Of a DNA stretch of 5,718 bases, positions 1-5,478 are shown piece after piece. The stretch is taken from NCBI GenBank assembly GCA_026786335.1, contig JAJAYG010000024.1, positions 1 to 5,718 on the forward strand, given 5' to 3'. Position 1 is the first letter of the stretch, and the number at the start of each line of letters is the position of its first letter. Under the pieces are notes generated by a model, which was not told the DNA's origin, did no database searches, and saw only the letters and a program-made list of their open reading frames with translations. The translations under genes and the position numbers were made by a program. Source of the DNA: Chitinophagales bacterium. GTDB lineage: Bacteria; Bacteroidota; Bacteroidia; Chitinophagales; UBA10324.

Positions 1-904
1 GAAAAAGATTTGCGCATTGGTGATCGTGTGCTGATTGAACGTGCAGGTGATGTGATTCCCTACATTGTTCAATCATTTAGAAGCGAGAAGCGGAGCGGAA
101 GTGAAAATTATTTTTCCAACAACTTGTCCTTCATGCAGCGAAGAATTATTTAAACCCGAAGAAGAAGCGAACTGGCGGTGCATCAATATTAATTGTCCGG
201 CACAGGTGATTGAACGCTTAAGGCATTTTGTTTCGAAAGATGCAATGGACATTCGCGGACTCGGTGAAAAAATTATTGAAGAATTAGTTGAACTCAATTT
301 AATAAAAGCAATTCCTGACATTTACAGAATTGATTTCAATAAAATTTTAGATCGTGAAGGATGGAAAGAAAAATCGGTGAGCAAGTTGAAAGAAGCAATT
401 GAATCTTCGAAGCAACAACCTTTACACCGATTGCTATTTGGTTTGGGAATTCGATTCGTGGGTGAAACCACAGCCAAGAAATTAGTGGAGCATGTGAATG
501 ATATTTCTGAATTCAAAGAATGGAGTTTAGAACAATTGATAAACGTTGAAGACGTGGGACCTAAAGTGGCGCAGAGTATTTTTGATTTTTTTCATTCCCA
601 AAAAAACATGGAGCTCATTGAAGAATTAAAATCTTTCGGACTCAACACAAAGCATGAAAAGAAAACTGTTGCGCAAGGAAAACTCTCGGGTAAATCATTT
701 TTGTTTACCGGAACTTTGCAAATGAAACGCAGCGATGCAGAAGCGATGGCAGAGAAAGAGGGAGGAAATATTCTTGGCTCAGTAACTTCAAAATTAAATT
801 ACTTAGTGGTGGGTGCAGATGCAGGATCGAAATTAGAGAAGGCGAAAAAATTAGGAAAGGTTGAAATTATAAGTGAAGAAGAATTTTTAAAACTTGTTAC
901 GTAA
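1..904 (+). CDS. ligA: NAD+-dependent DNA ligase LigA, 3' part, with an apparent +1 frameshift near base 77
   Basis: LigA seals nicks in duplex DNA using NAD+ in replication and repair. The 5' part (nucleotidyltransferase domain) lies off the left edge. Bases 1-75, read in frame 1, give the end of the OB fold ([20 protein letters not shown]). The match then moves to the frame that runs from base 65 to the stop at 902-904. Counting from the codon at 65, a Cys4 zinc finger follows (C21, C24, C39, C44), then helix-hairpin-helix motifs at about 60-175 ([31 protein letters not shown]), and a C-terminal BRCT domain at about 205-279 ([30 protein letters not shown]). Removing one T from TTT at 76-78 joins the halves into a normal LigA sequence ([20 protein letters not shown]). 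Without that correction frame 1 stops at 151-153. The TTG at 65 is not a credible start. The family identity is secure. Because LigA is normally essential and single-copy, a sequencing error is more likely than a dead gene, but the sequence cannot settle this. Confidence 0.93.
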
Positions 905-914
905 TCTATTAACC

Positions 915-931
915 AAATTAATTTAACTTTG
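915..931 (+). promoter_or_regulatory. Candidate Bacteroidetes-type -7 element with overlapping palindrome, upstream of the TA cassette
   Basis: Bases 924-931 read TAACTTTG, a full match to the Bacteroidetes -7 consensus TAnnTTTG, 16 bases before the antitoxin ATG. No TTTG/TTG sits at the expected -33 spacing: the nearest TTG is at 894-896, too far upstream. Bases 915-924 form the perfect 10-base palindrome AAATTAATTT, which touches the -7 element. Type II TA operons are usually autoregulated by the antitoxin or the complex binding a palindrome at the promoter, so this is a reasonable operator candidate. In AT-rich DNA such a palindrome can also arise by chance. Confidence 0.4.
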
Positions 932-947
932 ATAAAAAGTGAAAACT

Positions 948-1169
948 ATGACCACTCAAATTGAAGAACTCATAAAATTGCCAGCAACCGAACGTATTTT
1001 ATTAGCTGAAGCATTATGGGATAGTTTAGAAGACGAAAACAGCTCATCATGGGTAATAAGCGAAAAATGGAAAACAGAAATTGACAAGCGATATAATCTG
1101 TATAAAGAAGGAAAGACAGAACTATTCACTTGGGAAGAAGTGAAGCAAAAGTTATTAAACCAGAAATGA
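948..1169 (+). CDS. Addiction-module antitoxin (TIGR02574/PF09720 family)
   Basis: This is a 73-residue antitoxin of the 'putative addiction module component' family, expected to bind and neutralise the ParE/RelE-like toxin encoded directly downstream. The family hallmark is visible: an N-terminal helix with IEELIKLPATERILLAEALW followed by DSLED, then a spacer and the C-terminal segment with YKEGKTELFTWEEVKQKL, where the W-E-E-V motif ends the protein. The length is typical for the family. The ATG at 948 is chosen because the protein then begins MTTQIEELIKLP, as family members usually do. An in-frame GTG at 939 would add three residues. There is no Shine-Dalgarno sequence, as is normal in Bacteroidetes. 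The stop TGA (1167-1169) overlaps the toxin ATG (1166-1168), the ATGA coupling common in TA operons. A candidate -7 element lies just upstream, so the pair probably has its own promoter. Confidence 0.85.
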   Translation: MTTQIEELIKLPATERILLAEALWDSLEDENSSSWVISEKWKTEIDKRYNLYKEGKTELFTWEEVKQKLLNQK

Positions 1170-1470
1170 CTTACACGGTTCGATTTACTAAAGAAGCATT
1201 TAATGATTTACAAGAATCTGTAACTTGGTACAATAGCCGCAGAGAGGGCCTGGAAATGAGTTTGTCTCTTCAGTCGACGAAAAATTAATTTACATTAAAA
1301 AGATTCCTTCATCAATTCCAATCAAATACTTGAATCGCAGATCTGTTTCAATAAAACGCTTTCCATTTCATATTGTATTTTTAATTGAAGCAAATGAAAT
1401 TATAATAATTGCCATTGCACATCATAAAAGAGATCCTTCCTTGTGGCAAAAAAGGTTAGGTAGCTTATGA
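1166..1470 (+). pseudogene. ParE/RelE-family toxin, frameshifted (apparent 1-base deletion near base 1253)
   Basis: This is the toxin partner of the preceding antitoxin. Translation from the ATG at 1166 gives MTYTVRFTKEAFNDLQESV then TWYNSRREGLE, the N-terminal helix region of a ParE/RelE toxin (PF05016). It then leaves the family frame and stops at 1286-1288 after 40 residues. The rest of the toxin is intact in frame 1 from about 1255 to the TGA at 1468-1470: NEFVSSVDEKLIYIKKIP, then NRRSVSIKRFPFHIVFLIEA, then the typical end IAIAHHKRDPSLWQKRLGSL. Inserting one G in the GG at 1252-1253 restores GLGNEFVSSVDEKL and a complete protein of about 101 residues, the usual size. No plausible start exists in frame 1, so the C-terminal part would not be made alone. 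This is either a real inactivation, which would be tolerated because the antitoxin is intact, or a sequencing indel. ParE poisons gyrase and RelE cleaves mRNA; the sequence does not tell which applies. Confidence 0.85.
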
Positions 1471-1531
1471 ATCTTTAAATCATATTAAGACCCTTAAATA
1501 ATCTCTACTCTAACAAAAACGATACTACCAA

Positions 1532-2170
1532 ATGGATTTCGTTGCACTCGATTTTGAAACCGCCAATGAACTCAACACGAGTGCATGTGAGATTGGTATT
1601 GCTGTGGTGCGGCATTACAAAATTGTGGAAACAAAATCGTGGCTCATTCGTCCCCCGCAAAATCGTTTCAACCCCTACAACACCATGCTGCATGGCATTA
1701 GCGCAGATGATGTGGATGATGCAATGAACTTTAAAGAAGTATGGCAAGAATTACTACCCTATTTCGAAGATCAGTTATTGGTTGCGCACAATGCTGCTTT
1801 TGATATGAATGTGATGCGAAGTTTGCTTTTGCACTATGAAGTTCCGTTCAAACCAATTCCATACACCTGCAGCATTAAGGTTGCACGCAAAGTTTGGAAA
1901 GATGATGCAAAAAGATTCGGGCTTTCGCACATGAGTAAATTCTTAGGCATTCAACTCGATCACCATCGAGCAGAATCTGATGCCATGGCTTGCGCCGAAA
2001 TTGCAAGCCGCGGTTTCAGAGAATTTCAAATTAGTTTTAAAGAAGAGATTGAATCAAAATTGAATATTGTACTTGGAAGCATTACGCAACAAGCTCTTGA
2101 CGATACTAAAAACAAATTCAATCTTACCATTCCTAAAACTCCACCAAGAAAACGTCGCAAACATTGGTAA
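1532..2170 (+). CDS. DEDDh 3'-5' exonuclease, DnaQ / DNA polymerase III epsilon-like
   Basis: This 212-residue protein belongs to the DnaQ-like exonuclease superfamily, which removes nucleotides from 3' ends of DNA or RNA using two metal ions. All three exonuclease motifs are present: ExoI as ALDFETAN (D7, E9), ExoII as VAHNAAFDMNVM (D91), and ExoIII as HHRAESDAMACAEI, where H145-x4-D150 marks the DEDDh subclass. So it should be catalytically competent. The N-terminal 165 residues or so make up the nuclease domain. The remainder is a short extension ending in a strongly basic tail (PPRKRRKHW, 204-212) that could help bind nucleic acid. It is not obviously the replicative epsilon subunit; stand-alone paralogues of this kind are common and their substrates are mostly unknown. 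The ATG at 1532 starts right at the first beta strand, so it is well placed. The last codons overlap the start of mnmH, which suggests translational coupling. Confidence 0.9.
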   Translation: MDFVALDFETANELNTSACEIGIAVVRHYKIVETKSWLIRPPQNRFNPYNTMLHGISADDVDDAMNFKEVWQELLPYFEDQLLVAHNAAFDMNVMRSLLLHYEVPFKPIPYTCSIKVARKVWKDDAKRFGLSHMSKFLGIQLDHHRAESDAMACAEIASRGFREFQISFKEEIESKLNIVLGSITQQALDDTKNKFNLTIPKTPPRKRRKHW

Positions 2171-3201
2171 GTAAACTCTCCATTGATAATTTTCTTTTGC
2201 AATCACCAAATCACCCGGTGATTGATGTGCGCGCGCCAAAAGAATTTTTGCATGGACATATTCCCGGTGCAATCAATCTTCCGCTTTTTACTGATGAAGA
2301 AAGAGCAGCAGTAGGAACGCTTTACAAGCAACAGGGAAGAGAACAGGCAATGATGCTTGGCCTCGAGTATTACGGAAAAAATATGCAACGGATTATTTCA
2401 GATCTGAAAAATTATTCCAGTGACAAACAACTATTTATTCATTGCTGGCGCGGCGGCATGCGAAGTGGTGTTGTGAGTTGGATGCTTGATTTGTGGGGAT
2501 ATAAAGTTTTTACGCTACAGGGCGGCTATAAATCTTTTCGAAGAACAGTACTTGATTCTTTTTCAGTTCCTAAAAATATTTTAATTCTTGGAGGGAAAAC
2601 CGGCTCGGCGAAAACAGAGATTTTAACTGCGCTCAAAAACAAAAATGAACAAACAGTTGATCTTGAAAATCTCGCACATCACAAAGGTTCTGCGTTCGGT
2701 GCAATTGGTGAAACTGCTCCTCCTACTCAAGAGCAATTTGAAAACAATTTATTTTTTGAATTCAAAAATTCTGATGCTGCAAAACCAATTTGGTTGGAAG
2801 ATGAAAGTCAGCGGATCGGCACAGTAAATATCCCTAATGATTTGTGGATACAAATGCGAAATGCAAAAGTGATGTATGTAGAAATTCCATTTGAAGAAAG
2901 ATTGAAATACATTGTTGAGCACTATGGAAAATTTGATATTGAACAATTGAAAGCTGCAACAATCAGGGTTCAAAAAAGATTGGGTGGACTTGAAACAAAA
3001 AATGCTTTACAATTTTTTGATGAAGGAAACTTTGTTGCCGCATTTTCGATTTTATTAAGGTACTATGATAAGTTTTACCAGCGGGCAACCGACCTTCGCA
3101 AACAAGAAACCATAGAGAGAATTGCATTTGAGTTTATTGACCCATTATTGATCTCTGAAAGAATTATGACAACTGAACAGCAATCAACCTATACAAAATA
3201 A
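2164..3201 (+). CDS. mnmH: tRNA 2-selenouridine synthase MnmH (SelU/YbbB)
   Basis: MnmH converts 2-thiouridine at wobble position 34 of certain tRNAs to 2-selenouridine, through a geranylated intermediate, using selenophosphate from SelD. The N-terminal rhodanese domain (about 1-130) shows VIDVRAPKEFLHGHIPGAIN, the family signature DEERAAVGTLYKQQGRE, and the active-site loop FIHCWRGGMRSG with catalytic C94. The C-terminal P-loop domain has Walker A at 143-151 (GGKTGSAKT), DLENLAHHKGSAFG, and the Walker-B-like WLEDESQRIG at 210-219. At 345 residues it is close to the usual length. The residue just before the P-loop lysine is A149 (GCG, 2608-2610), where glycine is expected. The start is TTG at 2164, inside the last codons of the exonuclease gene (7-base overlap). 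No ATG lies nearby, and this start places the conserved VIDVR at the normal distance from the N-terminus. selD follows after 88 bases. Confidence 0.95.
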   Translation: MVSKLSIDNFLLQSPNHPVIDVRAPKEFLHGHIPGAINLPLFTDEERAAVGTLYKQQGREQAMMLGLEYYGKNMQRIISDLKNYSSDKQLFIHCWRGGMRSGVVSWMLDLWGYKVFTLQGGYKSFRRTVLDSFSVPKNILILGGKTGSAKTEILTALKNKNEQTVDLENLAHHKGSAFGAIGETAPPTQEQFENNLFFEFKNSDAAKPIWLEDESQRIGTVNIPNDLWIQMRNAKVMYVEIPFEERLKYIVEHYGKFDIEQLKAATIRVQKRLGGLETKNALQFFDEGNFVAAFSILLRYYDKFYQRATDLRKQETIERIAFEFIDPLLISERIMTTEQQSTYTK

Positions 3202-3206
3202 CTTTT

Positions 3207-3233
3207 CAGTTTGGGGATTGAATTCCCAAATTG
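3207..3233 (+). terminator. Stem-loop between mnmH and selD (possible weak terminator or processing site)
   Basis: Five bases after the mnmH stop an 11-bp stem can form: 3207-3217 (CAGTTTGGGGA) pairs with 3223-3233 (TTCCCAAATTG), with two G-T wobbles and a 5-base loop (TTGAA). No continuous T tract follows directly; a TTTT appears only about 8 bases later, so as an intrinsic terminator it is weak on either strand. It could instead mark a 3' end, an attenuator, or an mRNA-processing site between the two genes of one transcript. Confidence 0.35.
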
Positions 3234-3289
3234 TAAAGATTTTAAAAAGCTGATTTTCATAAAAAAGTTTTGACACCAGAATAAAAAAA

Positions 3290-4348
3290 ATGCTTAACCT
3301 GACTGAAATAAAACTCACCCAATTCTCTCACGGTGCCGGTTGCGGATGTAAGATTGCGCCTGCCGTGCTGGAAGAAATACTTAAAGATTCTAAAACCACC
3401 CCGAAAAATATCGGGGTCAAGAATCTTTTAGTTGGAAATGAAAGTGGAGACGATGCGGCTGTTTATGAAATGCCTGATGGAAATTGTTTGATAAGCACCA
3501 CCGATTTTTTTATGCCCATCGTTGATGATGCTTTTGATTTTGGAAGAATTGCAGCAACCAATGCACTAAGTGATGTTTACGCCATGGGCGGAAAACCATT
3601 GATGGCATTAGCAATACTCGGTTTCCCTGTAGAAAAACTGCCTGTTGAAATTGCACAGGAAATTTTACGCGGAGGAAAATCTGTTTGTGAAGCAGCAGGA
3701 ATTCCATTAGCAGGAGGACATACCATTGATTCAACAGAACCAATTTTTGGTTTGGCAGTGAATGGTTTGATTCAGAAAAAAAATATCAAGCGCAACAACA
3801 CTGCAAAGGATGGCGATTTAATTTTTCTTACCAAACCCATAGGAACTGGAATTCTTTCTACTGCCTTAAAACGAAAACTGATTGATGAAGAAGCAATGAA
3901 ACCCGCGGTTGATGTGATGACTATTTTAAATTTTATTGGGGAAAAATTCGGCGCACTCAATTATGTAAATGCAATGACAGATGTTACAGGATTCGGTTTG
4001 CTTGGGCATTTATTAGAAATGTGTGAGGGCAGTAAACTCTCAGCTGAAATTTTATATTCCCAAATTAAATTTATTGACGGCGCAGAACCACTTGCGAAAA
4101 AATTCGTGGCACCCGATAATACTTTTAGAAACTGGAAAAGCTATGAGCCAAAAGTTATGGGTATTGCAGGTGAATCACTTGTTACACTCTGTGATCCGCA
4201 AACAAGCGGAGGATTGATGGTGGCTGTTGATCCGAAATTTGAAAATGAGTTTGTTGAATTACTGAAAGAAAACAATTTGACAAATCACCTAAATCCCATT
4301 GGTAAGTTTGTTTCCTTAAGAGAGAAATTTGTTCAGGTGCTGTTATAG
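3290..4348 (+). CDS. selD: Selenide, water dikinase SelD (selenophosphate synthetase), cysteine form
   Basis: SelD makes selenophosphate from selenide and ATP, giving AMP and phosphate; the product is the selenium donor for MnmH encoded just upstream. The N-terminal loop LTQFSHGAGCGCKI carries the catalytic C18 (E. coli C17) and K21 (E. coli K20). The Cys codon is TGC, not TGA, so this is the non-selenocysteine type. Metal and ATP-binding acidic residues are in place: D54/D55 in ESGDDAAVY, D72 in STTDFFMP, D95 in TNALSDVYAMGGKP and D231 in AMTDVTGFGLLGH. The C-terminal AIRS domain ends with LCDPQTSGGLMVAV. The length of 352 residues is normal. The ATG at 3290 puts the catalytic loop one residue from its E. 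coli position, so it is reliable. A perfect hairpin at 3398-3417 lies inside the gene and encodes residues 37-43. The 88-base gap to mnmH leaves open whether the two share a transcript. Confidence 0.97.
   Translation: MLNLTEIKLTQFSHGAGCGCKIAPAVLEEILKDSKTTPKNIGVKNLLVGNESGDDAAVYEMPDGNCLISTTDFFMPIVDDAFDFGRIAATNALSDVYAMGGKPLMALAILGFPVEKLPVEIAQEILRGGKSVCEAAGIPLAGGHTIDSTEPIFGLAVNGLIQKKNIKRNNTAKDGDLIFLTKPIGTGILSTALKRKLIDEEAMKPAVDVMTILNFIGEKFGALNYVNAMTDVTGFGLLGHLLEMCEGSKLSAEILYSQIKFIDGAEPLAKKFVAPDNTFRNWKSYEPKVMGIAGESLVTLCDPQTSGGLMVAVDPKFENEFVELLKENNLTNHLNPIGKFVSLREKFVQVLL
3398..3417 (+). repeat. Perfect 7-bp inverted repeat embedded in frame in selD
   Basis: ACCCCGA (3398-3404) and TCGGGGT (3411-3417) are exact reverse complements separated by the 6-base loop AAAATA. 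The arms are much richer in G+C than the surrounding AT-rich coding sequence. The stretch encodes TPKNIGV (residues 37-43), in the variable linker between the catalytic loop and the conserved NLLVGNE segment. By comparison with E. coli SelD as recalled, this linker is about three residues longer here. The inverted repeat is seen directly; whether it is a mobile palindrome or chance is not known. Confidence 0.6.
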
Positions 4349-4414
4349 AAAAGTTAAAAACCTTTGTGCGGAAAACCTTACAGTAGCATTACACAATCCT
4401 ACGCTTCAATTTTC

Positions 4415-4424
4415 TATTTTCGCC
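4415..4424 (+). promoter_or_regulatory. Candidate -7 promoter element for the gldA-like gene
   Basis: TATTTTCGCC differs by one base from the Bacteroidetes -7 core TAnnTTTG and is followed by the common CC. It lies in the selD-gldA gap, 36 bases before the preferred TTG start at 4458, which would leave a short leader of about 25-30 bases. No TTTG is seen about 19 bases upstream at the -33 position, so the call rests on the -7 match and its position. Confidence 0.3.
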
Positions 4425-4457
4425 ACTCAAAATTTTCAGCAACCAATATCTCATCCA

Positions 4458-5363
4458 TTGTCAGTCAGCGTTACAGGTCTTACAAAAATTTACAGCGGGC
4501 AAAAGGCAGTTGATAATATTTCTTTCAATGTAAAGAGCGGAGAAGTGCTTGGTTTTTTGGGCCCTAACGGGGCAGGCAAATCCACAACCATGAAAATTAT
4601 TTCCGGCTTCATTCCTCCAACAGAAGGCAAAGCAACTGTTTGTAATTTTGATGTAGAGACACAATCGCTTGAAGCCAGAAAAAATATTGGTTACCTGCCA
4701 GAGAATAATCCGCTTTATCCCGATATGTATGTAAAAGAGTTTCTTCATTTTACCGGTAAATTGAATGGAGTAAAAAACAGGAATGCAAGAGTGAAAGAGA
4801 TGATAGGTATTGTTGGCTTGCAGGTTGAGCAGCGAAAAAAAATTGGCGCACTTTCAAAAGGTTACCGACAAAGAGTTGGAATTGCTCAAGCGTTGTTACA
4901 TGATCCTAAAGTTTTGATCATGGATGAACCAACATCAGGCCTCGATCCGAATCAATTAGCCGACATAAGAGAATTGATTAAAAATTTAGGAAAGGAAAAA
5001 ACTGTAATTCTTTCAACCCACATTATGCAGGAAGTGCAGGCAATTTGCAATCGTGTAATTATCATTAGTAAAGGGAAAATTGTTGCAGATGATTCGGTAG
5101 AAAAATTACAAAGTGGCAATTCGAATGATGTTTCAACAAAAGTGACTTTTAAAAATTCAGTTTCGAAAGAAGCGCTCAGAAAAATTAAAGGAGTGAATAA
5201 AGCAGATTCAATTAGTGAAAATACATGGCTTCTTCATTCATCATTTAACAATGAAGAAGAAATTTTTCAATTCGCAGTGGAGCAGAAAAATATAATTACA
5301 TCAATGACCAATGAACAACTTGGATTAGAAGATATTTTTAGAGAATTAACGAAAGGGAAATGA
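4458..5363 (+). CDS. gldA: ABC transporter ATP-binding protein, GldA-like (gliding-associated)
   Basis: This is a cytoplasmic ATPase subunit of an ABC-2-type exporter, 301 residues from the TTG at 4458. The motifs, in that numbering, are Walker A GPNGAGKST (35-43), a Q-loop region of the form GYLPENNPLYPDMYV (78-92) in which E replaces Q, ABC signature LSKGYRQRVG (132-141), Walker B VLIMDEP (152-158), and the switch His in STHIMQEV (H188). The first residues (MSVSVTGLTKIYSGQKAVDN), the GYLPENNPLY stretch, the overall length and the C-terminal domain after about residue 210 fit GldA, which in Flavobacterium johnsoniae acts with GldF and GldG and is needed for gliding. gldF and gldG are not in this window; in F. 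johnsoniae gldA is also apart from them. An in-frame TTG at 4329 would add 43 residues and overlap selD, but that extension has no ABC features. GldA versus another ABC-2 ATPase is inferred from resemblance. Confidence 0.85.
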   Translation: MSVSVTGLTKIYSGQKAVDNISFNVKSGEVLGFLGPNGAGKSTTMKIISGFIPPTEGKATVCNFDVETQSLEARKNIGYLPENNPLYPDMYVKEFLHFTGKLNGVKNRNARVKEMIGIVGLQVEQRKKIGALSKGYRQRVGIAQALLHDPKVLIMDEPTSGLDPNQLADIRELIKNLGKEKTVILSTHIMQEVQAICNRVIIISKGKIVADDSVEKLQSGNSNDVSTKVTFKNSVSKEALRKIKGVNKADSISENTWLLHSSFNNEEEIFQFAVEQKNIITSMTNEQLGLEDIFRELTKGK

Positions 5364-5372
5364 AAGATTTTT

Positions 5373-5474
5373 GAATGCAGAACACTCGACTTTGGAACAA
5401 TCGAACATGCGAACAATTGAGCAACTGAATTTTAGAGTATTTGAATGTTATGAATAATGAAATTGTGAATTGAC
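5373..5474 (+). repeat. Degenerate array with 8-base period (GAANNNNN units)
   Basis: Between the gldA stop and the next gene, GA starts a new unit about every 8 bases. Successive units begin at 5373, 5380, 5388, 5395, 5403, 5411, 5419, 5427, 5435, 5443, 5452, 5459 and 5467. That is 13 units, nine of 8 bases and the rest 7 or 9. The best-conserved ones are GAACAATC, GAACATGC, GAACAATT and GAGCAACT (5395-5426); units further right drift to GAATTTTA, GAGTATTT and GAAATTGT. The array ends 4 bases before the ATG at 5479. Stop codons (TGA, TAG, TAA) occur throughout, so it is not coding. Its function is unknown. Confidence 0.65.
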
Positions 5475-5478
5475 AAAT

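Noticed and set aside
65..904. A separate short ligase-like gene starting at the TTG at 65
   Set aside because: It would lack the nucleotidyltransferase domain and most of the OB fold, and frame 1 just upstream carries the missing LigA sequence. A frameshifted ligA explains both.
1471..1531. Possible promoter before the exonuclease gene
   Set aside because: No TAnnTTTG-like element or clear hairpin is visible in this 61-base gap.
3210..3241. Promoter for selD with TTTG at 3210-3213 and TAAAGATT about 20 bases later
   Set aside because: The -7 part matches the Bacteroidetes consensus poorly (GATT in place of TTTG) and the TTTG lies inside the stem-loop. Not strong enough to list.
3341..3417. 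Possible bacterial SECIS element in selD, because a hairpin follows the catalytic codon
   Set aside because: The catalytic codon is TGC, not TGA, and the hairpin starts about 55 bases downstream, beyond the usual bacterial SECIS distance.
5373..5474. CRISPR array or coding repeat
   Set aside because: Units are about 8 bases with no spacers, and stop codons occur throughout, so it is neither.
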